Shown here one piece after another: positions 7,020-15,409 of a stretch of 53,744 nucleotides of DNA. Within the stretch, counting starts at the first letter, position 1. The number at the start of each line of letters is the position of its first letter. The position numbers were made by a program, and so were the translations under genes. Below the pieces are notes generated by a model that saw nothing but the letters and a program-made list of their open reading frames with translations, ran no database searches and was not told the origin of the DNA. This DNA is from an uncultured Oscillospiraceae bacterium (GTDB lineage Bacteria; Bacillota; Clostridia; Oscillospirales; Acutalibacteraceae): positions 1-53,744 of the forward strand of contig URED01000010.1 in the NCBI GenBank assembly GCA_900546785.1, read 5' to 3'.

Positions 7020-7736
7020 ATGACACTTCAGCAAATTATAGACGAAAGCAATCATATCGTCTTCTTCGGCGGCGCGGGAGTTTCAACGGAAAGCGGAATT
7101 CCCGATTTCCGCTCTGTGGACGGGCTTTATAACCAAAAGTATAAATATCCTCCGGAGGAGATCCTTTCGGATTCTTTCTTCACCGCCTTTACAGATGAAT
7201 TCTATGATTTTTACCGGGATAAAATGCTTTGCCTGGACGCCGAACCGAACGCGGCGCATTATAAGCTGGCGCAGCTGGAAAAAGCCGGCAAGCTAAAGGC
7301 TGTTGTTACGCAGAATATTGACGGACTTCACCAAAAGGCAGGCAGTAAAAATGTTTATGAGCTTCACGGCACGATCTGGAAAAATCATTGTGAAAACTGT
7401 AAAAAAGCGTTTTCTGCCGAATATGTCAGGGACTGCGAGGGCGTGCCGCACTGCGATTCCTGCGGGGGCGTGATCGCGCCGAATGTTGTGCTTTACGGCC
7501 AAAGTCTGGATTTTCAGACCATAAACGGCGCCGTTGCCGCAATCGCAAACGCGGATTGCCTTATCGTTGCAGGCACAAGCCTTGCCGTTTATCCTGCCGC
7601 CGGATTTATAGACTATTTTAAAGGCAGGCATTTTGTTCTTATAAACAAAACGCCGACTCCTGCCGATTCCAAGGCGGAGCTTGTAATACACGGCAGTGTT
7701 GGGGAAGTGCTGTCAAAAATCGTTGTAAACGGGTGA
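7020..7736 (+). CDS. cobB: Sir2-family NAD-dependent protein deacylase
   Basis: This 238-residue sirtuin removes acyl groups from lysines using NAD. Visible motifs are GAGVSTESGIPDFRS (residues 18-32) for NAD binding, TQNIDGLHQKAG, the catalytic His116 in ELHG, and four zinc-binding cysteines at 124, 127, 145 and 148. Layout and length match bacterial class U/III sirtuins. The ATG at 7020 follows an AGGAG formed at the tautomerase stop codon, so it is probably translationally coupled to that gene. The lipoprotein gene begins five bases later, suggesting a three-gene transcript. Confidence 0.93.
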   Translation: MTLQQIIDESNHIVFFGGAGVSTESGIPDFRSVDGLYNQKYKYPPEEILSDSFFTAFTDEFYDFYRDKMLCLDAEPNAAHYKLAQLEKAGKLKAVVTQNIDGLHQKAGSKNVYELHGTIWKNHCENCKKAFSAEYVRDCEGVPHCDSCGGVIAPNVVLYGQSLDFQTINGAVAAIANADCLIVAGTSLAVYPAAGFIDYFKGRHFVLINKTPTPADSKAELVIHGSVGEVLSKIVVNG

Positions 7737-7740
7737 TATC

Positions 7741-8640
7741 ATGAAAAAGATTCTTACTGTATTATGTGCTGCCGTGCTGATTGTAGGCGCGCTTTCCGGC
7801 TGTTCTCGCGGTTCTGCCGAAAGCGCCGGATTTACGCTTTCGTTTACGTATGATACCCATTATGCGGATTACGGAGAAGATGTTGTGGAAGTCTATGAGC
7901 AGCTTTGCCGGGCCGTTATGGACGGGGAAACAAGCGTATCTGTAAATAATCAGCATTATGACGCCGCAAGCCGTCTGTTTTATGTAAGCTTCCCGCTTTC
8001 ACGGCTTGTAAGCAGTATCAATATGAATTCTGACGGCAGCCTGCGTATTTCCTATACGCAAACTGCTTCTCAGCATCTTAAGCTTGTTGAAGAATTTACG
8101 GATGAAGTGTATTCCGTACTGAATGAATGCGGTTATCCCGAAGTTACGGGAAACGAGCTTTTGCTTAATATCTATAGCTATGTGGCGCAGAATGTAACGC
8201 TTGATCTTGATTATTCAACTGCATACGATGCGTTTGTTCAGGGCGTCGGTTCTTCATCGTCCTATGAATCCATGTTCCGTTATCTTGTTCAGCAGGCGGG
8301 CTTTTCTGCTTCCAGAGTTTACGGAGTAGCGTTTGACGGCACACATTTTCTTACAGAAGTTGTATTGGACGGTGAACTGTATTATTTTGATCCGTGCGCT
8401 GAAAATTCCTATTCGGGCGGAGAGGGGCTTTCCTATTTCGGGCTTGGCGTGATCGGGCTTCAACAGATGGGGCTCGGCGCCGACGTTTCTTATTCCGATG
8501 ATACCGTCATACCTTTCAGCTCGGATTCCGGCAGATTCGACGCGCTGTTTCAAACCGTTTCCTATACATATGCAGACGGCGTTATCACAGCAACCAAATC
8601 CGGCGGGAATATTGTTGAAATTGCACTAAATAATGCTTAA
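7741..8640 (+). CDS. Lipoprotein with transglutaminase-like fold lacking the catalytic Cys
   Basis: A 299-residue secreted lipoprotein with a basic start, hydrophobic helix and lipobox LSGC. Residues about 155-220 look like a bacterial transglutaminase-like domain: a Y..MF.YL helix, His202 in a GTHFLTEV strand and Asp217 in YYFDP. At the position where the nucleophilic Cys is expected (three residues before Tyr175) the chain has SSSS (171-174), so peptide-bond or amidase chemistry is unlikely. It may bind peptide or cell-wall components instead. It follows the sirtuin gene by four bases. The fold call is by eye. Confidence 0.65.
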   Translation: MKKILTVLCAAVLIVGALSGCSRGSAESAGFTLSFTYDTHYADYGEDVVEVYEQLCRAVMDGETSVSVNNQHYDAASRLFYVSFPLSRLVSSINMNSDGSLRISYTQTASQHLKLVEEFTDEVYSVLNECGYPEVTGNELLLNIYSYVAQNVTLDLDYSTAYDAFVQGVGSSSSYESMFRYLVQQAGFSASRVYGVAFDGTHFLTEVVLDGELYYFDPCAENSYSGGEGLSYFGLGVIGLQQMGLGADVSYSDDTVIPFSSDSGRFDALFQTVSYTYADGVITATKSGGNIVEIALNNA

Positions 8641-8721
8641 TAATTCACCATGAATTCTCGCTCATTGTTAAATATGCACAAATCTAATTGTAAACTATTT
8701 GTTAACTAATACGCTTATGTG

Positions 8722-8749
8722 TTGACTTTTATATGTGTCTGAATATAAT
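8722..8749 (+). promoter_or_regulatory. Promoter of a short transcript encoding a 24-aa ORF
   Basis: TTGACT (8722-8727) and a perfect TATAAT (8744-8749) are spaced by 16 bases. Transcription should begin near 8756. The preceding 8641-8721 is AT-rich and shows no gene. Confidence 0.8.
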
Positions 8750-8753
8750 GTAC

Positions 8754-8776
8754 TTGCAATGCGGAAAGCACTGCAA
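8754..8776 (+). other. 5' end hairpin of the short transcript
   Basis: TTGCAATGC (8754-8762) pairs with GCACTGCAA (8768-8776) with one A-C mismatch around a GGAAA loop. It begins at the predicted transcription start, so the mRNA would start with a stem, followed by an AT-rich stretch with six T and the ribosome-binding site. Confidence 0.5.
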
Positions 8777-8797
8777 ATATTATTTTTTCGGAGGCGT

Positions 8798-8872
8798 ATG
8801 AATATGTTCAAACTTCTTATGAAATGTGCCAAAATTCTTGCTGCCGGTGAGATCGCATATTTTGAAAAATAA
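8798..8872 (+). CDS. 24-aa small protein in its own transcription unit
   Basis: The frame from ATG at 8798 encodes 24 residues starting MNMFKLLMKCAKILAAGEIA and ending in YFEK. A TCGGAGG ribosome-binding site (8789-8795) sits at ideal spacing. The peptide looks like a short amphipathic or membrane-binding helix with one Cys. It has a dedicated strong promoter and a strong terminator, with nothing else encoded on the transcript. No known family is recognised; it is too short for standard gene calling. Alternatives are a dual-function small RNA or a secreted signal precursor, although no clear cleavage site or double-glycine leader is present. Confidence 0.6.
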   Translation: MNMFKLLMKCAKILAAGEIAYFEK

Positions 8873-8897
8873 TACTCCGGCATGATTTTGACGCACT

Positions 8898-8926
8898 GCC
8901 CGAGGCTGTAAAGCCTCGGGCTTTTT
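8898..8926 (+). terminator. Terminator of the 24-aa ORF transcript
   Basis: GCCCGAGGCT (8898-8907) pairs perfectly with AGCCTCGGGC (8912-8921) around a GTAA tetraloop and is followed by TTTTTG. It closes a transcript of about 170 bases. Confidence 0.92.
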
Positions 8927-9001
8927 GTATATGAACTTCTGAAATAAATAATGATGAAAACTCGCAATATAGATAATTTTTTAGATTTTAATTAAATTTT
9001 G

Positions 9002-9030
9002 TTGCTAATCGGTATAAATTATGTTAAAAT
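9002..9030 (+). promoter_or_regulatory. Promoter of the GPH symporter gene
   Basis: TTGCTA (9002-9007) and TAAAAT (9025-9030) with 17-base spacing, 51 bases before the chosen start codon. Confidence 0.55.
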
Positions 9031-9081
9031 TGAACATAGTGTGCATTGATTTTGCAGCACAGATTTTTAAGGGGTGATCAA

Positions 9082-11703
9082 ATGGCAGGTTCTAGTGCCG
9101 GAATCAAGGAAAAAATCGGAGGTATTATAAATAACGTCCGATACTATTGGAGCGAACCTCCGAGAGGCAGGTATATGACCTTTAAGGAGATCGTATCTTA
9201 TGCCGGCGGCGGTATAGGCTGTTACTTTATTATACTTTTCGGTACGCAGCTTTCCGTTTCCACAACCAATATGATCGTTGGCGGCGCAATCGGTATCGGT
9301 CCTACCGATATGTATATCCTTTACATCATCTCTACGCTTGCAGGCATACCGCTTACAGGTGTACGAGCAAATATGGTAGATAATACCCGAGGGCGGGGCG
9401 GTAAATACAGACCGTATCTTATAAGCATCGGAATTCCTACGATCATATGCGCGCTCGCGTATGTATATTTCCCGTATGACAGCCTTGAAACACTTGTAAC
9501 CGGCACCATTTTCGGCAGGCAGTCCTATTATGTTTTAAAATGCGCGGTCGTTTTAGTGTTTAACCTGCTGCTTACCTTTTTCTATTCATTCTTTAATGAC
9601 GCTTATACGAATCTGATTCATGTTCTTTCCCCGAATACGCAGGAAAGAACGGATGTTTTGGCAATCAAATCCGTTGTTTATTCACTGGCGCCTTCCATTT
9701 CTAATATCGTTTTGCCGCTTGTTGCGCAGATCTTTACAAATGATGATCTTTACGATATCAATGTTTACAGGATCGCTTATCCCATTTATGCTGCGGTCGG
9801 TATTATCGGCACGGTCATCGTTTATGCCAACACGCAGGAAAAGATCGTTCAGGCAAAAACGCATACCATCCAGATCGGTTTCTGGGATTCTTTAAAAGAA
9901 GTTGCAAAAAATAAGTATTTCTGGATCATTTCTCTTGCCGGCTGGCTCGGATTCCTTGAAGGGGCTTACGGCAATATCCTTACCTGGTCTTATACATACG
10001 GCCACACCGCAACCGGCTCTGAATTTGCTCTGATTCAGACTTTGACGGGCAATGCCTCGCTCTGGGGCATGCTGCTTGCGCCGCTTTGTATCAGAAAATG
10101 GGGCAAAAAGAAAGTCCTCATAGGTATCAATACGCTGAATGTATTGTTTATTCTTGCCATGGGTATTAATATGGACAGCATCTGGTGGCTGTTCATATGC
10201 GTATATTTCAACTGGCTCGTAGGCGCGTTTGAGCAGATCACCACGCCCGCAATCCAGGCGGATATCCGTGATTATCAGCAATATAAATCCGGCGAGCGTA
10301 TAGACGGCATGTTCGCAGCCGTATCCACGATCGGCGGCATCATAACCCTGTTTACTTCCGGCGTGCTTCCGGCAGTTCAGGAGATGTACGGCATCAAAGA
10401 CGGTAACGGCTATGAAAGCCCGTATGATATTCTGGATGTAACGACCGGTCAGCCCGGCTTGCTTCACGATATGATGCTTGCGCTTATTATAATGGCGGCA
10501 GTCGGCGCATTTCTGAATATGGTTCCGTATTTCTTCTATGATTTTACGGAGAAAAAGCAGAAATCCGTTATCCGCGTTCTTCAGGTTCGCTCACTCTTTG
10601 AGGATTACGGCAATAACGCGCTGGACAATCATCAGATCGTAGAGGCGATCGACATGGTTGAAGAAGCCAGAGAAATGTCCGTTGCAGACGCAAAAGAAGT
10701 TAACAAAGCGGTTTATCTTGATGTCAAAAAGGCATATAAAGAAAAGCTTAAGAGCGAAGCCTATAACAATGCGCTCAATGAGATCAAAGCCAAATATTAT
10801 GATGAGCTGCGTAAGGCGCAAAACGATGCGCAGCGCAAGCTCCTGAAGAAAGAATATAAAGCGCAGATCAGGGAGTATAAAGATTCTGCCAAGTCCGAAT
10901 ATAAAACAGAGTATAAAGAAGCCCAAAAGGCTTATAAGGACGCTATAGCGTTTAACGAAGAGATCGATATTGCAAAATTCGTATGCGACGAGCTTGATAA
11001 ATTTGATTCGGATCTGTTCAAATATCAGATCGATGTATATCAGGCGATCTACGAAAACGGCATTGAAGGTCTTGTTGACTCTTCATATGAAGAGCTTAAA
11101 AACGAGCTTGCGGCAGCAAAGGCAATGCCTGAACATACGCACGAAGAAAAAGAGATACGCAAATTTGCGATCCAGCTTGCAAAGAAAAAGATCTCGGCTA
11201 AAAAAGCGTTTGAAAAGTATTACGGCTCCATCAAAGATTTTGTTGAACCCGATATGGCAGATCTTACGGCTATCTTTGATGAAGAAGACGCTATAGAAGA
11301 AAAGGTATTTGAACTTGTTAAGCAAAGAACCGACGCCAAGAAGGCGGATAATAAGGAAGAATACCAAAGGATAAAGGCTGAGATCAAAAAGCTTAACGCC
11401 GATCTTAAGGAAGTGCGCGGCAGGGAAAAGAAAAAAATGGACGAATTTGCCCAGTTCAACCGCGCAGCGAAGCCCTATATCGACGCCAGAAAGCTCCTGC
11501 TTCAAAAAGAAAATTACGGCCATTTTGAAGAGATTGCGGCTCTGTATGACGAGGCTAAACTCAATGCAGACGCGGAGGACAGAGAGAAAGAGGAACTTGC
11601 CGCTCTTAAGCGCAAGGAGCAGGAAGAAGAGCTTGCCGCAAGAAAGGCAGCAAAGGCTCTTAAGAAAGCTCAAAAGGCAGAAAAGAAAGATAATAAAAAA
11701 TAA
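9082..11703 (+). CDS. GPH-family MFS sugar symporter with long C-terminal coiled coil
   Basis: This 873-residue protein joins two parts. Residues 1 to about 486 form a 12-helix glycoside-pentoside-hexuronide:cation symporter of the MFS, with the conserved DNTRGRGGKYRPYL segment after the first helices and DIRDYQQYKSGERIDGMF in the second half. Residues about 487-873 are a highly charged, Lys/Glu/Ala-rich region with heptad-like repeats (EYKAQIREYKDSAKSEYK) and no further membrane segments, predicted to lie in the cytoplasm. Ordinary family members are about 450-500 residues. ATG 9082 was chosen for AAGGGGTGA upstream rather than an upstream TTG. Substrate is probably a glycoside or sugar acid. 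A strong terminator follows. Confidence 0.88.
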   Translation: MAGSSAGIKEKIGGIINNVRYYWSEPPRGRYMTFKEIVSYAGGGIGCYFIILFGTQLSVSTTNMIVGGAIGIGPTDMYILYIISTLAGIPLTGVRANMVDNTRGRGGKYRPYLISIGIPTIICALAYVYFPYDSLETLVTGTIFGRQSYYVLKCAVVLVFNLLLTFFYSFFNDAYTNLIHVLSPNTQERTDVLAIKSVVYSLAPSISNIVLPLVAQIFTNDDLYDINVYRIAYPIYAAVGIIGTVIVYANTQEKIVQAKTHTIQIGFWDSLKEVAKNKYFWIISLAGWLGFLEGAYGNILTWSYTYGHTATGSEFALIQTLTGNASLWGMLLAPLCIRKWGKKKVLIGINTLNVLFILAMGINMDSIWWLFICVYFNWLVGAFEQITTPAIQADIRDYQQYKSGERIDGMFAAVSTIGGIITLFTSGVLPAVQEMYGIKDGNGYESPYDILDVTTGQPGLLHDMMLALIIMAAVGAFLNMVPYFFYDFTEKKQKSVIRVLQVRSLFEDYGNNALDNHQIVEAIDMVEEAREMSVADAKEVNKAVYLDVKKAYKEKLKSEAYNNALNEIKAKYYDELRKAQNDAQRKLLKKEYKAQIREYKDSAKSEYKTEYKEAQKAYKDAIAFNEEIDIAKFVCDELDKFDSDLFKYQIDVYQAIYENGIEGLVDSSYEELKNELAAAKAMPEHTHEEKEIRKFAIQLAKKKISAKKAFEKYYGSIKDFVEPDMADLTAIFDEEDAIEEKVFELVKQRTDAKKADNKEEYQRIKAEIKKLNADLKEVRGREKKKMDEFAQFNRAAKPYIDARKLLLQKENYGHFEEIAALYDEAKLNADAEDREKEELAALKRKEQEEELAARKAAKALKKAQKAEKKDNKK

Positions 11704-11716
11704 TTTGTATTTTTTC

Positions 11717-11747
11717 AATCCGGCTTGCCAAGCAAGCCGGATTTTTT
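11717..11747 (+). terminator. Rho-independent terminator after the symporter gene
   Basis: AATCCGGCTTGC (11717-11728) pairs perfectly with GCAAGCCGGATT (11732-11743) around a 3-base loop, followed by TTTTG. Confidence 0.93.
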
Positions 11748-11815
11748 GTCTTTAAATAAACCATTCTCTTTTTTAAGCATATGATGTAGTATGACTTGAA
11801 ATGGGGTTTTATCTT

Positions 11816-12028
11816 ATGGTTTATTATATAAAAATCGGAAGTATAACAAATGCGCAGCGCGCAAGAAGCGTGCTTCATGCAAAATCGGTAAACGGGCAGA
11901 TCAGGCGGTTGGAAAATCCCGGTCCCGGCGACAGCTGCGGTTATGTTATCGCTGTGGAAGATGCAGACGAGGCAGTTCGGATATTGAATAAAGCCGGGCT
12001 GAGGATCTTGGGGGTGGAAAGGGCATGA
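11816..12028 (+). CDS. DUF3343-like putative Se/S carrier protein
   Basis: This 70-residue protein resembles the DUF3343 family, described as putative selenium/sulfur carrier-like proteins. The conserved Cys-Gly pair is at Cys41 in PGPGDSCGYVIAV. The start at 11816 was preferred over an in-frame ATG at 11801 because GGGG lies about 9 bases upstream of it. The stop overlaps the start of the cysteine desulfurase gene (ATGA), so the two proteins are probably made together. The pairing suggests that a persulfide or selenide released by the desulfurase is handed to Cys41, which is inference. Confidence 0.75.
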   Translation: MVYYIKIGSITNAQRARSVLHAKSVNGQIRRLENPGPGDSCGYVIAVEDADEAVRILNKAGLRILGVERA

Positions 12029-13155
12029 TCTATTTTGATAACGGAGCAACCTCTTACCCTAAGCCTAAAATAGTAATCCAAAGTGCTTTTAACGCAATAT
12101 CCAATCTCAGCTTCAATTCCGGAAGGGGCGGATATACGCAGTCCATAAGGGCGGCGGATAAGATATATTCAGTGCGCGAAAAAGCGGCGGATATGTTCGG
12201 GCTTGAGCCGCAGAACATAGTTTTTACCAAGAACTGCACGGAAGCCCTCAATATGGCTATAAAAGGCTCCGTATCCAGAGGGGACCATATTATAATTTCC
12301 TCGCTGGAGCATAATGCAGTCTGGCGTGTGGTGAATAAGCTGAAAAATGACGGTATTGCCGATTTTGATATTGCCGATTATGACGCGGATAATGATACTT
12401 GCGTCTCAAATTTTGTTCGGCTTATCAGAAAGAATACAAGCCTTATCGTATGTATGTCCGCTTCCAATGTTTTCGGCGTTGCGTTTCCGATTGCAAAGAT
12501 CGGCGCTGCCGCAAAACGGCATAATATAAGATTTATCGTGGACGGAGCGCAGACGGCAGGCCTTATGCCGCTTAATGCGCAAAAGGATGATTTTGATATT
12601 CTGTGCGCGCCGGGGCACAAATGCCTTTATGCGCAGATGGGAACAGGTTTTATGGCGGTCAAAGAGGGTATACGCCTTGCCACTTTTGAAGAGGGCGGCA
12701 CCGGCAGCGAATCGCAAAATGCGCAGCAGCCGGAATTTATGCCGGACCGCTTTGAGGCCGGCACGCTCAACAACAGCGGCATCATCTCTCTTGGCGCGGG
12801 TATCGATTTTATAAACAGAAAAGGCATGGGCAATATATACGCGCATGAGATGCGTTTGGCAAGGCTTTTATATGACGGGCTTGATCAGAACGGCAACGCG
12901 CATCTTTATACGCCTAGACCGCAAAACGGCAGCTTCGCGCCGATCGTTTCTTTTAATTATAAAGACCATTCAAGCGAAAAGGTTGCGGCGTTTCTTGCGC
13001 GCAACGATATTGCCGTTCGCGCAGGGTATCACTGTTCTCCTTTGGCGCATGACTTTTTCGGCACGGCGGACAGAGGCACCGTCAGACTGTGCCCGTCTTA
13101 TTTCACTACGCAAAGGGATTGTGAAGTTTTTTTGAATACTCTGAAAAAACTTTGA
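12025..13155 (+). CDS. Cysteine desulfurase / selenocysteine lyase-like aminotransferase class V
   Basis: A 376-residue PLP enzyme of the NifS/SufS/CsdB fold. The PLP lysine is Lys199 in PGHKCLYA; the pyridine-binding Asp lies in DGAQTAG; the likely sulfur-accepting cysteine is Cys337 in RAGYHCSP, a position typical of group II (SufS/CsdB-like) enzymes. It opens with YFDNGATSYPKP, typical of a Clostridia subfamily often beside DUF3343 genes. There are no suf or isc scaffold genes nearby, so a dedicated role in sulfur or selenium delivery rather than general Fe-S assembly is plausible. Starts by ATGA overlap with the DUF3343 gene. Confidence 0.88.
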   Translation: MIYFDNGATSYPKPKIVIQSAFNAISNLSFNSGRGGYTQSIRAADKIYSVREKAADMFGLEPQNIVFTKNCTEALNMAIKGSVSRGDHIIISSLEHNAVWRVVNKLKNDGIADFDIADYDADNDTCVSNFVRLIRKNTSLIVCMSASNVFGVAFPIAKIGAAAKRHNIRFIVDGAQTAGLMPLNAQKDDFDILCAPGHKCLYAQMGTGFMAVKEGIRLATFEEGGTGSESQNAQQPEFMPDRFEAGTLNNSGIISLGAGIDFINRKGMGNIYAHEMRLARLLYDGLDQNGNAHLYTPRPQNGSFAPIVSFNYKDHSSEKVAAFLARNDIAVRAGYHCSPLAHDFFGTADRGTVRLCPSYFTTQRDCEVFLNTLKKL

Positions 13156-13227
13156 TTTTTTCTTTATTATTACGAAAAAATATGCTAAAATTATAATGAC
13201 ATTAATTGAGGAAACGGATGAATTCAA

Positions 13228-14097
13228 ATGCAGGAAAGTATTTCTGAATTTTTTAACAGAATAATCAGCGTTTTTTCCACTTTCAGATTTGCAGATTTTC
13301 TTGATATAGTCCTTGTTACCATCATGATATATCTATGTGTTCGCATAATCAGGGAAACAAGGGCAATGCAGCTCGTTAAGGGCATTATGTTCGTTGCCGT
13401 GATTTATCTTATCGTGAATCTTTTGGGTATGGAGGCGTCAACAAATATATTCAGAATGATATTCAACAATATCATTCTTATCGTTTTTGTCCTGTTTGCG
13501 CCGGAGATCAGAAAGATACTCGAGCAGGTCGGCAAGGGCACTGCAAGAAAGAATTTTAAAACGATTATTCACCCCGGTGTCGCCGTAGAGCTTGACGAGA
13601 TACAAAACGCAATCGAAAGCACCATCAAAGCCTGCTCTAATATGAGCGACAGTAAAACCGGCGCACTGATCGTATTTGAAAATGATACGCTGCTCGGTAA
13701 TGTTATTGACAGCGGTACGATCATCAATGCCAAAGCCTCGCGTGAGCTGATTGAGAATATCTTTTATCCGAAAACGCCGCTTCACGACGGCGCTATGGTC
13801 ATCAGAAACGGTGAAATCATAGCGGCGGGCTGTATTTTGCCGCTGACAAAAAAACCGCTTAAATCAAAATTCGGCACAAGGCACAGAGCTGCCGTAGGCC
13901 TGTCTGAAGAAAGCGACGCTATCGTTGTTGTTGTATCCGAAGAAACGGGCGCTATATCCGTTGCCCGCGGCGGGGTGCTTTCCAGCGATATTTCGGACGG
14001 CGAACTGCGAGATATACTTATGAGCACATTTATTCCCAGCGGTTCCTCGTCAGACGATAAAATCATTACAAAGCTTGTAAGGAGGGTCAAAAAATAA
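13228..14097 (+). CDS. cdaA: Diadenylate cyclase CdaA
   Basis: This 289-residue membrane enzyme makes cyclic di-AMP from two ATP. Three N-terminal membrane helices (to about residue 80) precede the DAC domain. The catalytic Asp-Gly-Ala is at 187-189 (PLHDGAMV) and the second motif G-T-R-H-R is at 216-220. c-di-AMP regulates potassium and osmolyte uptake and cell-wall homeostasis. The stop overlaps the next gene's start by one base; that partner (CdaR) regulates the cyclase in Bacillus. The start follows an ATTGAGGAAACGG region. Confidence 0.96.
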   Translation: MQESISEFFNRIISVFSTFRFADFLDIVLVTIMIYLCVRIIRETRAMQLVKGIMFVAVIYLIVNLLGMEASTNIFRMIFNNIILIVFVLFAPEIRKILEQVGKGTARKNFKTIIHPGVAVELDEIQNAIESTIKACSNMSDSKTGALIVFENDTLLGNVIDSGTIINAKASRELIENIFYPKTPLHDGAMVIRNGEIIAAGCILPLTKKPLKSKFGTRHRAAVGLSEESDAIVVVVSEETGAISVARGGVLSSDISDGELRDILMSTFIPSGSSSDDKIITKLVRRVKK

Positions 14098-15365
14098 TGC
14101 CTTCCAATAAAAGAAAAAGAAAATTCTCTCTAAGAAAGCTTATTTATAATGACAAGTATTTGATCGTCATCTCAGTCATTGCAGCCGTGGTTATATGGGT
14201 TGCAACATCGATCAGCCTTAGCCCGGAAACCAGTAAAACGGTCACGGTTCCCGTAACGGTGGATTTTACCGGCACGCTTGCCGAGCAGCTCGGCATCGAG
14301 TATTTTGATTCTACGGATATTACCGTCGATGTAACCATCTCGTGCCAAAGGTATCTTGCAAGGGATATTACCGCTGACGATATCTCGGCCTCATTGAGAA
14401 CAGATACCGTTACGTCGGCCGGGTATCAGTCTGTTCAAATACTTGTTTCCGCAATAAGTGATGATGAGTTTTCAATCGATAGCTATTATCCCACCTCGGT
14501 TGCGGGTCTCTATGATGTTTATCAGGAGCAGAGCTTTCCCGTTGAGCTGAACTATACAAATACGGATTTTTGCGCGGACGGTTATGTAGCGGGCACTACT
14601 ACTTTGAGTAATGAGGAAGTGACGGTCGGCGGACCGCGAACATATGTTTCTCAGATAGACAGGGTAGAGGCTGCTGTCAGTCTTGAATCCGGACTGACGG
14701 AATCCCAGACGATCGATCTTTCGCCCGTTGCGCTTGATGCGAGCGGCAATCAGCTTGAATATATTACTTTTGAAAATACGGTAAGTGCAAACATTCCCAT
14801 CCTGAGCGTAAAGACGCTTACTCCGCAGGTGGATTTTGTAAATGCACCCGCGGATGTGCAGTCCATTGCCGACGTCAGCTATTCTGTTGATATTGTTGAA
14901 GCGGGCGTGCTGGACAGCGGCTCTGCCGTGCTTGATATAGGCGATATCGATTTTTCAACCGTCAGCCCGGGAGAGAATGAGTTTGAGTTTGATCTTTCGG
15001 CTCTGAGCGGCGTCGTGGTGCTGGACGGCACGGAAAGCATCACGGTTACGGTCACGGTTCCCGAGGATTTTGAAACCACGGATATCAGAATGTCTGCATC
15101 AGATGTCAGTCTCACGTTGCCGGACGGCTTTTCCGCGCAGGCAGTAGGTCTGCCGGACGCAACGATTACGGTTGTTGGCAGCGCGGATTCGCTCAGTAAT
15201 ATTTCTTCCTCAAATCTGGTTTTAAGCTGCGATTTAAGGCAGACGGCCGGCACGCTTCAAACCGGAACGGCGGAATATACCCTTTCAGTTTCCGTTACAG
15301 ATGCTGCGGATGTTTGGGTGTACGGAAGCTATACGGTCAGAGTCAATGTAAATACAAATGAATAA
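14097..15365 (+). CDS. cdaR: YbbR-domain protein CdaR, regulator of CdaA
   Basis: A 422-residue protein with one N-terminal membrane anchor (about residues 20-40, LIVISVIAAVVIWVATSI) followed by an extracellular region made of repeated YbbR-like beta modules (TVPVTVDFTGTL, FPVELNYTNT and similar). It is rich in Thr/Ser/Val as expected for an exported beta protein. The gene overlaps cdaA by one base, the standard arrangement. The usual third partner, glmM, is not next in line; a bidirectional terminator follows instead. Confidence 0.92.
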   Translation: MPSNKRKRKFSLRKLIYNDKYLIVISVIAAVVIWVATSISLSPETSKTVTVPVTVDFTGTLAEQLGIEYFDSTDITVDVTISCQRYLARDITADDISASLRTDTVTSAGYQSVQILVSAISDDEFSIDSYYPTSVAGLYDVYQEQSFPVELNYTNTDFCADGYVAGTTTLSNEEVTVGGPRTYVSQIDRVEAAVSLESGLTESQTIDLSPVALDASGNQLEYITFENTVSANIPILSVKTLTPQVDFVNAPADVQSIADVSYSVDIVEAGVLDSGSAVLDIGDIDFSTVSPGENEFEFDLSALSGVVVLDGTESITVTVTVPEDFETTDIRMSASDVSLTLPDGFSAQAVGLPDATITVVGSADSLSNISSSNLVLSCDLRQTAGTLQTGTAEYTLSVSVTDAADVWVYGSYTVRVNVNTNE

Positions 15366-15368
15366 AAT

Positions 15369-15409
15369 AAAACCTTTTGCATTTCAGATGATTTGCAAAA
15401 GGTTTTTTT
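15369..15409. terminator. Bidirectional terminator between cdaR and rodA
   Basis: AAAACCTTTTGCA (15369-15381) pairs perfectly with TGCAAAAGGTTTT (15394-15406). T tracts are available in both directions, and the genes on either side converge. The rodA stop codon touches the T tract. Confidence 0.92.

Noticed and set aside
8668..8684. TTGTTAAATATGCACAA, resembling a Rex operator upstream of the short transcript
   Set aside because: The arms are imperfect and the total length is 17 rather than the 18 of the Rex consensus (TTGTGA-n6-TCACAA type); it is also 38 bases from the -35 box.
11083..11718. Hydrophobic 211-codon frame opposite the symporter tail
   Set aside because: The Phe/Leu richness is the complement of Lys/Glu codons (AAR/GAR) in the coiled coil; there is no start signal, and the terminator lies on its 5' side.
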